Under the pieces are notes generated by a model. That model did not search any database and was not told where the DNA came from. It saw nothing but the letters and a program-made list of their open reading frames with translations. A program made the translations under genes and the position numbers. 64,000 nucleotides of DNA from Thalassomonas viridans (GTDB taxonomy: Bacteria; Pseudomonadota; Gammaproteobacteria; Enterobacterales; Alteromonadaceae): NCBI RefSeq assembly GCF_000948985.2, contig NZ_CP059733.1, positions 1,922,001-1,986,000 on the forward strand, given 5' to 3'. This document shows, piece after piece, positions 24,848-33,269 of this stretch (position 1 is its first letter; every line of letters begins with the position of its first letter).

Positions 24848-25978
24848 TTAAAACCAGTTGATTTTAGAGCTGATATCATAAATAGTTCCGGAAGATATTT
24901 TTCCGAACCAATCACCAAGTTTTGCAGACCCATAACCCATGGCCAAAGCTGTGCCAATTACAAGTAACCAGCCTGTAGGGGTTGCCAGTAAACCAACGTT
25001 AAGAAAGCTAATAGCGGCAGCCCCTAATGTTGCCCCAACAGAGCCGCCAGCTGTTCCGGCAATGCCTGATAATCCGAAGGACGTAGCTTCAGTTACCAGG
25101 CTGCGTTGCCAATCTTTACCGGATAGATAATCGAGGTGGACATTTCCTACCCTTATGCCGGTATCAATAATCAGCAGACCAGGACCAGCAAGCTTTCCTA
25201 CCAGGCCGAAGTCTTTTACCATCTGCATTTCTTTGGCGTTATAAAGCTCTATCGGAGTAGTTGTACGGCTGCTCTTGGCTATGTTGATTGCCCTATCCGG
25301 GTTGCTCCATGGAGTACCTCTGGCGCTTGCCTTGGCGTTGCCCATGTACTTAGTTAACTCTGCCTGGAATTTAACATTCATGTCTTTAATTTGGTTTTTA
25401 GCAGCTTGCTCGAATTTGAGCAATTCTAATTTAGGTACCTTGGCTTTGAAGGCTTCACGCACTTGCTCAAGCTTTTGCTGGCTTGCTATGACCGATTTGC
25501 TAAAGGCAGATAACCGGTTGCTTAGTGCCGCCACCCCGGCGCCGGTCAATCCGCCGGACTCCTTTATTAAAGTAGGGGCTATTGTGTTTCGGTTATATTC
25601 CTTTGTGGCCGACACCATAGGGGCTATTTCATTACGGTGAAACTCTGACAAAGCGACCAGCAATTCGCTGCCATAGGTTTGGTTCATAGCGGCAATATTA
25701 CGCCGGGTATCGGCTGGTAAAGCATGCAGTTGCCTGAAGGTGTGCAATAAATCCGGTCTTAGTTCATCCCATGGACGGGGATTTTTACCTACGCCCGGGC
25801 GGTAAATATAGGGTGTTCCTCTGGCAATAAACGGAGTTTTAATGTGCGGGTTGTCCTGATAAAAACACGCCACTTCATCCTGGTCATTTACATCACAGGG
25901 GAGAGCTGAGGCATTGCTGTTAGGCAAACAGATTTTTATGGCATTTTCAGCACTGGGTAGGGCAAGTGAAGTGGTCAT
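24848..25978 (-). CDS. Probable pore-forming toxin/effector with C-terminal glycine-rich membrane hairpin
   Basis: I see no exact family match, but the architecture is that of a membrane-active effector. Residues 1-60 include two cysteine pairs and RGTPYIYRPG; residues 75-215 are largely helical and charged (delivery or translocation region); residues 296-355 form a strongly hydrophobic glycine/alanine-rich hairpin (GLSGIAGTAGGSVGATLGAA and ATPTGWLLVIGTALAMGYGS). There is no Sec signal. This resembles pore-forming type VI secretion effectors and colicin-like toxins. Two paralogous small membrane proteins follow on the same strand, 13 and 440 bases downstream. ATG 25978 has AAGGACTT upstream. 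No VgrG, Hcp or PAAR gene is in the window. Confidence 0.62.
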   Translation of the reverse strand: MTTSLALPSAENAIKICLPNSNASALPCDVNDQDEVACFYQDNPHIKTPFIARGTPYIYRPGVGKNPRPWDELRPDLLHTFRQLHALPADTRRNIAAMNQTYGSELLVALSEFHRNEIAPMVSATKEYNRNTIAPTLIKESGGLTGAGVAALSNRLSAFSKSVIASQQKLEQVREAFKAKVPKLELLKFEQAAKNQIKDMNVKFQAELTKYMGNAKASARGTPWSNPDRAINIAKSSRTTTPIELYNAKEMQMVKDFGLVGKLAGPGLLIIDTGIRVGNVHLDYLSGKDWQRSLVTEATSFGLSGIAGTAGGSVGATLGAAAISFLNVGLLATPTGWLLVIGTALAMGYGSAKLGDWFGKISSGTIYDISSKINWF

Positions 25979-26185
25979 TTTAAGTCCTTTTAAAATCTGT
26001 TATTCACTCCGGATTCATTATTTGGTTGACTCAGCTATACAAAGCAGAATGAACATTCAAGAGCTTAGCAGTTGTGTATTTAAAGGCAAATACTGTCATT
26101 GGAGTATCGGGCAACTGGCTTTAGAGTGATTTTATTGCGCTAAACAAAGCTTGATCCAAATCAATACCGGTTTCATATGGGACAT

Positions 26186-26204
26186 TAAAATGATTATCAT
26201 GCGA
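26186..26204 (+). promoter_or_regulatory. Fur-box-like site upstream of DGC gene
   Basis: TAAAATGATTATCATGCGA at 26186-26204 matches the central part of the Fur consensus (AATGATAATCAT) with one change and is placed about 20-35 bases before the DGC start. It could mean control by iron or a related metal. The outer parts match poorly, so this is tentative. Confidence 0.35.
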
Positions 26205-26222
26205 GTATTGTGAGAGTGAAAA

Positions 26223-26600
26223 ATGTCAGCTACCAAAACCCCCATCGTCTATTCCTGCTCCGGTTGTTCCAACCTGGCGCAGATAGCGCATGATGTATCG
26301 TCAACGCTGGACAGCGACGGTATTGCCGAGATGTCCTGTATTTCTGGCGTGATCGGCAAAGTTAAGCCGGTAGCGGACCAGGCTTATTCCGGCCGGCCTA
26401 TTATTGCTATAGACGGATGTGGTTTGGCCTGTACTAAATCTTGCCTGACAGCTTGTGATTTAACCCCTGAATATTATTTTGATATCAGCAGTTTGGGCTT
26501 TGAAAAACGCGGCAAGGACGAAAATTCGTTAATTGAAAACAGTATTGCCATAGAGAATATCTACGGTGAGCTGCGTAAGTCCGGGATCACCTTTCCTTAA
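26223..26600 (+). CDS. DGC-domain putative zinc-binding protein
   Basis: A 125-residue member of the DGC family, named from its conserved motif, which here reads IAIDGCGLACTKSCL. The N-terminal YSCSGCSNLAQIAHD gives two further cysteines, and EMSCISGVIGKVKP another, so there are at least seven cysteines that could bind zinc or an iron-sulfur cluster. Members are small cytoplasmic proteins of unknown function in many proteobacteria and archaea. A Fur-like site just upstream hints at metal regulation. It ends at a shared terminator with VF530. Confidence 0.85.
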   Translation: MSATKTPIVYSCSGCSNLAQIAHDVSSTLDSDGIAEMSCISGVIGKVKPVADQAYSGRPIIAIDGCGLACTKSCLTACDLTPEYYFDISSLGFEKRGKDENSLIENSIAIENIYGELRKSGITFP

Positions 26601-26601
26601 C

Positions 26602-26630
26602 CGGGGAGCTTGTCCTTAGCTCCCGTATAT
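26602..26630. terminator. Bidirectional terminator between DGC gene and VF530 gene
   Basis: GGGAGCT (26604-26610) pairs with AGCTCCC (26618-26624) between two convergent genes, with AT-rich flanks. It likely ends both transcripts. Confidence 0.65.
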
Positions 26631-26637
26631 TACTTTA

Positions 26638-27051
26638 CTATTTCCCCCAGTTGGCCCAGGGATTTGCCGAGCCGGAGCTTCTTTCGCGGGATTTCTTCGC
26701 TTTTTTCTGGCGCAGGCGCTCGGCGTCTTCAAAGCTGAGTTCCTTAGGTTTTCCTGGCTTATGGTGGGCAGAGACGATACGTTCACGCGGTGGCAGCTGA
26801 AATTGCTCGCTATCCGCCCTGGGCAGGTTTTTAAACTGGTACAGGTAAAAGGCTTCGACCTTTTCCCTGGCCCAGTCGGTTTTTTTCAGGAACTTGATGC
26901 TGGAGGCTATGCTGGGCTTGGTTTTAAAGCACTTCAGATTCAGGTAGGCATGTAAAATTTCCCAGCCATAATGGTCCACTATTTCCGTTAACAGGGTTTC
27001 CAGTTTCAGGCCGTGCAGCGGGTTGTTTAAATATTTGTTTTCTGTGTTCAT
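26638..27051 (-). CDS. VF530 family DNA-binding protein (DUF2132)
   Basis: A 137-residue protein. The first ~75 residues are the VF530 domain ([33 protein letters not shown], then [26 protein letters not shown]), a small helical fold that has been seen to bind DNA. The C-terminal ~60 residues are a basic, low-complexity tail ([15 protein letters not shown]), longer than in the short family members. It is monocistronic. The biological role of the family is not defined. Confidence 0.9.
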   Translation of the reverse strand: MNTENKYLNNPLHGLKLETLLTEIVDHYGWEILHAYLNLKCFKTKPSIASSIKFLKKTDWAREKVEAFYLYQFKNLPRADSEQFQLPPRERIVSAHHKPGKPKELSFEDAERLRQKKAKKSRERSSGSANPWANWGK

Positions 27052-27218
27052 CTTGATACCTGGATGTTAGCGGGGCGGGACTTGTATGTCTTGAATATAG
27101 GTATTATAAATTTTACCCGGGGGATTTGATAGTGTTATCCGCATAGCCGGGACTATGGGGCCGCAGTTTTTTATGGCGGGGCTTTACCTGATATTGATTT
27201 TAGAGGATCTCCGGGCTG

Positions 27219-27248
27219 GAAACTCTGCCATTGTTATGGCAGAGTTGA
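27219..27248. terminator. Hairpin downstream of SDR gene
   Basis: AACTCTGCCAT (27221-27231) pairs perfectly with 27236-27246 around a TGTT loop, directly after the stop of the SDR gene (minus strand). It is probably its terminator although the T-run is short. Confidence 0.7.
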
Positions 27249-27276
27249 CACAGAAGTTTTTAGCCTAAACCGGGTA

Positions 27277-27996
27277 TTAAGGCTGCTGCCTGGTGGCTGT
27301 CAGCACGATTTCCCGGATGCAGACATTTTGCGGCTGGGCGTAGGCGAAAACGACGGCGTTGGCGACATCATCCGCTGCCAGTACTCCGCCCATATCTTCT
27401 TTCCAGCTTTGGTAACCGGCAATGATTTCATCCGATGTGGTATGGGAAAGCAGTTCGGTTTCAACCGCACCCGGCGCTATGGTAATGACACGGACATTGC
27501 TGTCGGCAACTTCTTCCCTGACGTTTTCTGAGATAGCGTGTACCGCGAATTTAGTGCCGCAGTAGGCGGCGTGGTTGCCGAAGGTTTTTCTGCCGGCGAC
27601 GGAGCTGATGTTGATTATGGTGCCGGTATTTCTCTCTTTCATGGCGCTAAGCACACTTTGCATGCCGTTGAGCAACCCCAGTACATTGACGTCATACATG
27701 GTTTTCCATTCCGCACTGTTCTGGCTGTCGATTTGTCCAAGCAGCATTACACCGGCATTATTGACCAGTAGATCTACCGGGCCAAACCGCTCAACGGCGC
27801 TGTCAACCGCTGCCTGGAATGAAGCCTGATTTGTAACATCGACTTTTGCACAAATGCAGTTTGGCAGGTCCAGGGCTTCAAGTCTTTCCAGCCGTCTGGC
27901 AAGCAATAACAGCGGATGCCCCTGGGCACTCAGTTGTCTGGCCAATGCTTCGCCTATGCCTGAACTGGCGCCTGTGATCACAACTAAATTTTTCAT
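27277..27996 (-). CDS. Short-chain dehydrogenase/reductase
   Basis: A 239-residue classical SDR. The cofactor motif TGASSGIGEALA is at residues 8-19, NNAG follows in LLVNNAGVML, the catalytic serine lies in INISSVAGRK, and the YxxxK pair is YCGTKFA. The sequence is similar to NADP-dependent serine/3-hydroxy acid dehydrogenases of the YdfG type, but the substrate cannot be fixed. ATG 27996 is preceded by AAGGGGTG and is preferred over GTG 28002. It is divergent from a LysR-type regulator that probably controls it. Confidence 0.9.
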   Translation of the reverse strand: MKNLVVITGASSGIGEALARQLSAQGHPLLLLARRLERLEALDLPNCICAKVDVTNQASFQAAVDSAVERFGPVDLLVNNAGVMLLGQIDSQNSAEWKTMYDVNVLGLLNGMQSVLSAMKERNTGTIINISSVAGRKTFGNHAAYCGTKFAVHAISENVREEVADSNVRVITIAPGAVETELLSHTTSDEIIAGYQSWKEDMGGVLAADDVANAVVFAYAQPQNVCIREIVLTATRQQP

Positions 27997-28238
27997 TTTC
28001 ACCCCTTAAAGCTATGTGTTTTGTTGGTGTCTTCACTGTGACGCTATGATAGTGAACGATTTGTTGCGGATATATGCGCTTTTGTCTACATCAGTTGTGA
28101 CTCTCAGGAAACAATCATAAAAGTATCTGATAATCAGTTTGTTAGACTGCATTCTTCATCCTGTAAGCGGGTTTTTATTAAGGAATTATTGATTGCTACT
28201 ACTTAATAATTGATAATTTTGTTTACTAATAATTGACA

Positions 28239-29153
28239 ATGAACTTGGTCATGAATAAGAAGATCAGCCTTTCCGATATTCGGACATTTGTTGTCCTTGC
28301 CGAGTGCGGCAGCTTTACCCGGGCCGCCGAAGCCCTGATGTGCTCCCGCTCGCATATTTCAAAGCAGCTGGCACAGCTTGAGTCTGATCTTGGGGTTACC
28401 CTGTTAACCCGCACCACCAGAACCCAGAAACTCACCCCCCAGGGAGAAGTTTTTTTTGAACGTTGCCAAAGATCATTGCAGAGTATCGATAGCGCGGTCG
28501 ACAGTGTGCTGGAGAGCTCCGAAGCGCTGCAGGGGCAGATCAAGATTAACTGTGTCGGGGGGCAAATAGGGGAAGACATAGTTGCCCCCCTGGTTAACGA
28601 CTTTATGGTAAAAAATCCCCAGCTCAGTGTCGAACTGGACTTTAGCAGCCGGCGGGTGGATTTAGTCTCGGGGGAGTTTGATTTTGTTTTTCGCATGGGG
28701 GAGCTGGATGATTCCGCGTTAATCGCGAGAAAGCTGACCGATATCCATATAGATACCTTAGCCAGCCCGGCCTATATCGAACGATATGGCTGGCCTGCGG
28801 ATCCCAAAGCGCTAAAGCACCACAGATGTATTGTCGGTAGTATGCATCACTGGACCTTTGTTGACTTACGCAACGGTAAAAGGCTTGAACTGCCGGTAAA
28901 TGCAAGCTTAAGGTGTAAAAACGGGCGGGTTATGATTTCGTCTGCGTTGGCGGGTAACGGCATTATCAGGGTGCCTGAGCTGTATTGCCAAAAAGAGCTT
29001 AAACAAGGCAAACTTGTGCCTGTGTTTAACGACTGGAAGGTGCAGTCGACGCCCTTTAATTTGGTTTACCTGAAAGATAAGCACCAGCCTTTGCGGCTGC
29101 GGACGTTTAAAGATTTTGTTGTCAGTGAGTTTGCCGCTTATATGCCGGGATAA
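28239..29153 (+). CDS. LysR family transcriptional regulator
   Basis: A 304-residue LysR-type regulator. The winged helix (about residues 10-68) reads LSDIRTFVVLAECGSFTRAAEALMCSRSHISKQL, and the effector domain follows (FDFVFRMGELDDSALIARKL). It belongs to the branch with truncated-looking effector loops, typical of regulators next to oxidoreductases. The gene is divergent from the SDR gene with a ~240-base AT-rich spacer where both promoters and the operator should lie. Starts at 28239 and 28251 are both possible. Confidence 0.92.
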   Translation: MNLVMNKKISLSDIRTFVVLAECGSFTRAAEALMCSRSHISKQLAQLESDLGVTLLTRTTRTQKLTPQGEVFFERCQRSLQSIDSAVDSVLESSEALQGQIKINCVGGQIGEDIVAPLVNDFMVKNPQLSVELDFSSRRVDLVSGEFDFVFRMGELDDSALIARKLTDIHIDTLASPAYIERYGWPADPKALKHHRCIVGSMHHWTFVDLRNGKRLELPVNASLRCKNGRVMISSALAGNGIIRVPELYCQKELKQGKLVPVFNDWKVQSTPFNLVYLKDKHQPLRLRTFKDFVVSEFAAYMPG

Positions 29154-29197
29154 GTTGTTTACGTAGCAGGCTGTAGTGAGTTCAGCCCTGTAAGAGA

Positions 29198-29240
29198 AAA
29201 GGTTTATTGCTTGTTAAAACAAGTGCAATAAACCTTTTAT
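29198..29240. terminator. Bidirectional terminator between LysR and M28 peptidase genes
   Basis: AAAGGTTTATTGC (29198-29210) pairs perfectly with 29225-29237, and the inner TTGTT/AACAA extends the stem. It has A- and T-rich ends, suited to both convergent genes. Confidence 0.88.
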
Positions 29241-29258
29241 AACCTGTTATTGGCGGGG

Positions 29259-30590
29259 TTAGTAAATCAGGCCGCCGCTTTTAACCTTAGCGGGATCGAT
29301 TCTTGACGGAGTAACGCTGCCGTCAACCAGTCCCTGAGTGCCTGAGGCCAGGGTCTGGATCACTTTAAACATGGAATCGAGATCCAGGCTGGCAAGGTCA
29401 TCCGTTACCTGGTGGTAATGCTGGTCTTTGTCAAGTTGGGTGCTGCTGAAGCTGTGGGCCGGCACCCCTAAGCGGGCCAGGGTGGCATTATCCGAGCGGT
29501 AAAATAAGCCCTGCTCGGGATATGGATCCTGATGGATTTTGTGTTTTTCTTCCTTGATTTGTTTGTTTAACTGCGCTCCCAAATCAGAGCGTTCCATGCC
29601 CGTCATCCACACCGTACCCGGGCCGAATTTGGAAGGTTTGCCGATCATCTCTATATTGATCATTGCCACCACCTGCTCCGGGTTCAGTTGCTTGGAAAAG
29701 GCTTTTGAGCCGAAACCGCCAATTTCTTCGGCGGTAAAGGCGGTGAACATCAAGGTTCTGGCATTGTTATTCTGCTCGGCAAAATGCTGGGCCAGGTTGA
29801 TTATGGCCGTGGTGCCGGAGGCATCGTCGTCGGCGCCGTTGTAGATAATGTCTTCTTTACTTTCTCCTTCGCCGTGAACGCCTATATGGTCATAATGGGC
29901 GGAGTAGAGCACTATCTCTTCCGGTTTGCTTTTACCCGGCAATATCCCGGCGACATTGGTGAGCCGCTGTTTCTTGGTGTCTGTTGTGCCTGTGATATCC
30001 AGGCTGTCAAGCTCGCTGATATCGGTAAGGGCAATGACTATCGCCCCCTGATGGCCCAGCTCAAGTTTGGTTAGCCCCCGGCTAAAATAATGCCGGTAGC
30101 GTTTGAACAAGTCCTGGTGGCTGGGATGCAACAGCACCAGGTGCTGACCTCCCTGCTGGTTTAACCCCCTGACAACTTCGCGGAGGTTGTCTTTTTCACC
30201 GACGACATGGGTTTTTACCGCATTTTTTTGCTGCCAGGTAAAGGTTTCCATGGAGCTGGCCATGGTCAGGTTTTCTTTATCTATCTCCTGGCCATTTAAC
30301 CTGACCTTCAGAGATATCGGCGTAATGCTGTAAATGGAAAAGCTTTGCTGGAAGCTTTTGTTGCCCGCCATGGGGCTTAGGCCAACCTCGCTAAAACGCC
30401 GGCTGATGTAGTCGGCAGCCTGGTCGATTTCTTTGGAAAAGCTCGCCCGGCCCTTAAGCTCGTCGCTGGCCAGGTAAGTAATATCTTTGGTCATGCTGTC
30501 CATAGACAGTTTTGCTATGCCCTGGCTAAGGGGCATCAGGGCTAAACCCGCGGCTATTGCCAGGGATAATAGTTTTTTATTCTGGGTCAT
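29259..30590 (-). CDS. Secreted M28 family zinc aminopeptidase
   Basis: A 443-residue exported peptidase. The signal peptide (KKLLSLAIAAGLALMPLSQGIA) spans the first ~30 residues. The M28 metal site is visible: YSAHYDHIGV, NGADDDASGTTA with the bridging aspartate, FTAEEIGGFGS with the catalytic glutamate pair, and the last histidine in HYHQVTDD. A protease-associated-like insert lies in the first half. It should act as a periplasmic or secreted aminopeptidase. ATG 30590 is preferred to the upstream start at 30614 because the signal peptide begins there. Its terminator is shared with the LysR gene. Confidence 0.9.
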   Translation of the reverse strand: MTQNKKLLSLAIAAGLALMPLSQGIAKLSMDSMTKDITYLASDELKGRASFSKEIDQAADYISRRFSEVGLSPMAGNKSFQQSFSIYSITPISLKVRLNGQEIDKENLTMASSMETFTWQQKNAVKTHVVGEKDNLREVVRGLNQQGGQHLVLLHPSHQDLFKRYRHYFSRGLTKLELGHQGAIVIALTDISELDSLDITGTTDTKKQRLTNVAGILPGKSKPEEIVLYSAHYDHIGVHGEGESKEDIIYNGADDDASGTTAIINLAQHFAEQNNNARTLMFTAFTAEEIGGFGSKAFSKQLNPEQVVAMINIEMIGKPSKFGPGTVWMTGMERSDLGAQLNKQIKEEKHKIHQDPYPEQGLFYRSDNATLARLGVPAHSFSSTQLDKDQHYHQVTDDLASLDLDSMFKVIQTLASGTQGLVDGSVTPSRIDPAKVKSGGLIY

Positions 30591-30673
30591 ATTCGTTGAT
30601 ATCCTTTGGACCATTTACCGGTTCTTATTGTTATTGACAGTTTACTATTGTGTAAGTCGGCCGAGATTGCAAT

Positions 30674-30712
30674 AGCGAAAAGGTAACAGCTTTTTACCGG
30701 AACCTTTTCGCC
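30674..30712 (-). terminator. Hairpin downstream of yaeQ
   Basis: GCGAAAAGGT (30675-30684) pairs with ACCTTTTCGC (30702-30711) just after the yaeQ stop on the minus strand. It is the likely yaeQ terminator. Confidence 0.6.
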
Positions 30713-30734
30713 GGGGTTGGCAGGTAGAGGGGAG

Positions 30735-31268
30735 TTATAGCAGCTTTTTCGTTTCAACCAGCACAGTTTCATCGCCGGAGGTCAGCCATAGCTGGCCGTC
30801 CTGGATACTGCATTGAAATTCCATGGTGCGGCTGACTAACTTGGTGAGGGCGTCGGTAGTGGCGACATCAAACTGTTCTATGGATAATTTGTCGAACTGG
30901 CGCATTTTACCGGCCACCTGCGACCACCAGGTATCAACACTGCTGCCGTAACAATAAAGTTTTACTTCGTTCGCGCGGTTACAGGCTTTCTTGATTCTTT
31001 TGCTGTCCACCTGGCCCAGCTCTATCCAAAGCTCGATATCTTCGGCGTAATTTATCTGCCATAAGGCGGCTTCGTCTTCGTCGCTTACCCCCTTACCGAA
31101 CTGCAGATCTTCATGGGCGTTTAAGATAAAGGCGACGATACGCACCATCATTCTCAGGTCGGTTTCTGACGGATGTTGGGCAATGGTGAGTTGTAAGGTA
31201 TCGTAATAATTACGATCCATATCGGAAAGTTGGATATTGGCTTTAAAAATTGTTGCTTTAAGGGCCAT
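30735..31268 (-). CDS. yaeQ: YaeQ family protein
   Basis: A 177-residue YaeQ protein. The N-terminus ALKATIFKANIQLSDMDRNYYDTLQLTIAQHPSET is highly typical, as are MMVRIVAFILNAHEDLQFGKG, WIELGQVDSKRIKKACNRA and VKLYCYGSS. YaeQ has a fold related to PD-(D/E)XK nucleases; its role is unclear (early reports of suppressing RfaH loss were not a full explanation). It is monocistronic on the minus strand with the start at ATG 31268. Confidence 0.93.
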   Translation of the reverse strand: MALKATIFKANIQLSDMDRNYYDTLQLTIAQHPSETDLRMMVRIVAFILNAHEDLQFGKGVSDEDEAALWQINYAEDIELWIELGQVDSKRIKKACNRANEVKLYCYGSSVDTWWSQVAGKMRQFDKLSIEQFDVATTDALTKLVSRTMEFQCSIQDGQLWLTSGDETVLVETKKLL

Positions 31269-31529
31269 ATTTACTGCTGCTTAGCTGGTTGTTAGCTCGT
31301 TAATATTTAGGTGCCGGTATACTACCTCTTACTATAGCACCCGGCCAGCAATACTCATGATATTGATTAAATTGTGCATTTTAATAATAAGGACTATCTG
31401 TCCAGCTTTGTTGCCACTTAGAGTAATTGTTGCCGATAGAAGGTAAGGATAGGCGTATTTGTCTCATGATTGCACTTGGCAAGTTTTCAATGTTATTGTG
31501 GGAGTAAATTTATTTTAAGGATACTTCTT

Positions 31530-32660
31530 ATGTCAATTCAGTCTTTTATTCCTCCCCAACGGACGTTAATGGGGCCGGGCCCTTCCGATGTTAATCCGCG
31601 TATTTTATCTGCCCTTGCCAGGCCTACGGTGGGGCATTTAGATCCCGCTTTTACCGGTATGATGGATGAAGTTAAATCCTTATTGCAATATGCCTTTCAA
31701 ACGGAAAATGCCTTTACCATTGCGGTATCCGCGCCGGGCTCTGCCGGGATGGAAGCCTGTTTTGTGAATCTGCTGACGCCTGAAGATACCGTTGTTGTCT
31801 GCCGTAACGGGGTGTTTGGCGCACGTATGATAGAAAATGTTCAAAGGGTTGGCGCCAAGTTGATTATTGTTGACAGCCCCTGGGGCAGGGCGGTGGATCC
31901 GCAGCAGCTGGAAGATACTTTAAAGCAAAATCCGGAGGCGAACTTTGTTGCTTTCGTGCATGCGGAAACGTCAACCGGTGCCTTATCCGATGCCAAAACC
32001 CTGTGTGAAATCGCCAGGGCCCATGATTGCCTGACCATAGTCGATGCGGTAACTTCCCTTGGCGGTGTTGAGCTGAAAGTGGATGACTGGGGCATAGATG
32101 CCATTTATTCCGGTAGCCAGAAATGCCTGTCCTGTGTGCCGGGCTTGTCGCCGGTGAGTTTCAGCGAGCGGGCCACAGACGTGATTAAAAACCGTAAAAC
32201 CCCGGTACAGAGCTGGTTCCTGGATCAGTCGCTGGTGATGGGTTACTGGTCCGGTGAAGGCAAACGTTCTTACCACCATACCGCACCGGTGAACTCCCTT
32301 TATGCCCTGCACGAAGCCCTGGTGATTTTGCAGCAGGAAGGGCTGGAGCAGAGTTGGGCCAGACATAAGGCGCAGCACCAGAAGCTGGCCGGCGGCCTGC
32401 AGAAACTGGGTCTGGAGTTTATCGTACCGGCAGCCGAGCGTTTGCCTCAGCTTAATTCCGTGTATATTCCCAAAGGTGTGGACGATGCAGCGGTGCGTAA
32501 CTACTTGCTTAATGAATATAACCTGGAAATAGGCGCCGGTTTAGGGGACTTTGCCGGTTCGGCCTGGCGTATCGGTTTGATGGGCTATGCGGCAAGAAGT
32601 GAAAATGTGGCTTTGTGCCTGAGCGCGTTGGAAGATGCCTTAGGACGTTTTTCAACTTAA
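31530..32660 (+). CDS. Alanine-glyoxylate/serine-pyruvate-type PLP aminotransferase
   Basis: A class V aminotransferase of 376 residues. GPGPSDVNPRILSALARPTVGHLD opens it, as in alanine-glyoxylate aminotransferases; VDAVTSLGG carries the PLP aspartate, and the Schiff-base lysine is in YSGSQKCLSCVPGLSP. The C-terminal substrate arginine region (GSAWRIGLMGYAA) is present. It probably interconverts alanine or serine with glyoxylate or pyruvate. I choose ATG 31530, preceded by TAAGG, rather than 31470. The stop is followed by a strong terminator and then by a repeat element related to the 51-bp repeats near 47.4 kb. Confidence 0.88.
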   Translation: MSIQSFIPPQRTLMGPGPSDVNPRILSALARPTVGHLDPAFTGMMDEVKSLLQYAFQTENAFTIAVSAPGSAGMEACFVNLLTPEDTVVVCRNGVFGARMIENVQRVGAKLIIVDSPWGRAVDPQQLEDTLKQNPEANFVAFVHAETSTGALSDAKTLCEIARAHDCLTIVDAVTSLGGVELKVDDWGIDAIYSGSQKCLSCVPGLSPVSFSERATDVIKNRKTPVQSWFLDQSLVMGYWSGEGKRSYHHTAPVNSLYALHEALVILQQEGLEQSWARHKAQHQKLAGGLQKLGLEFIVPAAERLPQLNSVYIPKGVDDAAVRNYLLNEYNLEIGAGLGDFAGSAWRIGLMGYAARSENVALCLSALEDALGRFST

Positions 32661-32677
32661 GAGATATGAGAGAAATT

Positions 32678-32714
32678 AAAGGGGGTTAAGCATCTATGCT
32701 TAACCCCCTTTTAT
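32678..32714 (+). terminator. Intrinsic terminator after the PLP aminotransferase
   Basis: AAGGGGGTTAAGCAT (32679-32693) pairs perfectly with 32696-32710, followed by TTTTAT. A very stable stem that ends the aminotransferase transcript. Confidence 0.93.
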
Positions 32715-32768
32715 ATACAGGAAGTATGGTATGCCGCGATGCCATGGACGGCAAAGAGCGGCGATATA
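32715..32768 (+). repeat. Single diverged copy of the 51-bp structured repeat
   Basis: It shares TATGCCGCG near its left end and GAGCGGCGATAT at its right end with the units at 47406-47609, and like them directly follows a terminator ending in TTTTATAT. The outer GCCGC/GCGGC arms are kept, while the inner stem differs in sequence (GCC...GGC here, ATAC...GTAT there) but stays self-complementary. Confidence 0.7.
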
Positions 32769-32800
32769 CTGGATGATGTCACGGGTGACACGGCTATGGT

Positions 32801-33220
32801 TTACCAGCTACCGGTATTTTCCATGCTCAACCAGGGCTCCTGAGGCGGTAAAGCGCCGCCTTTTTGCAACAGCTCTATCGAGATACCGTCGGGAGACTTA
32901 ACAAAGGCCATATGGCCGCAACGGGGTGGGCGGTTGATCACTACGCCGGCCTGTTGTAGTTTTTCACACAGCTGATAGATATTGTCTACCTCAAAGGCCA
33001 GGTGGCCAAAATTACGCCCTTCGCTATATTGTTCTGTTTCTTCCCAGTTATGGGTCAGTTCCACTTCCGGTGCGCCGGGCTCGGTAGCCAGGTAAATCAG
33101 GGTAAATTTCCCTTTGGGATAATCGGTGCGTTTAGTTTCCACTAACCCCAGCTTATTGACATAAAAGTCGAGGGAGGCATCGAGATCCAGCACCCGTACC
33201 ATGGCGTGTAAATATTTCAT
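32801..33220 (-). CDS. gloA: Lactoylglutathione lyase (glyoxalase I)
   Basis: Glyoxalase I isomerises the hemithioacetal of methylglyoxal and glutathione to lactoylglutathione. The 139-residue protein has the vicinal-oxygen-chelate layout: H5 in [20 protein letters not shown], the glutamate in EVELTHNW, the histidine in [12 protein letters not shown], and the last glutamate in GISIELLQK, which together make the metal site. The sequence follows the GloA pattern closely ([19 protein letters not shown]). It lies downstream of nth on the same strand, with a gap of 49 bases, so it may be the last gene of the rsx transcript. Confidence 0.92.
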   Translation of the reverse strand: MKYLHAMVRVLDLDASLDFYVNKLGLVETKRTDYPKGKFTLIYLATEPGAPEVELTHNWEETEQYSEGRNFGHLAFEVDNIYQLCEKLQQAGVVINRPPRCGHMAFVKSPDGISIELLQKGGALPPQEPWLSMENTGSW

Positions 33221-33269
33221 TGTAAGCGTTGACCTTCTTGGTTTTTATCTTTTGGTATTGGCGGGCTGA

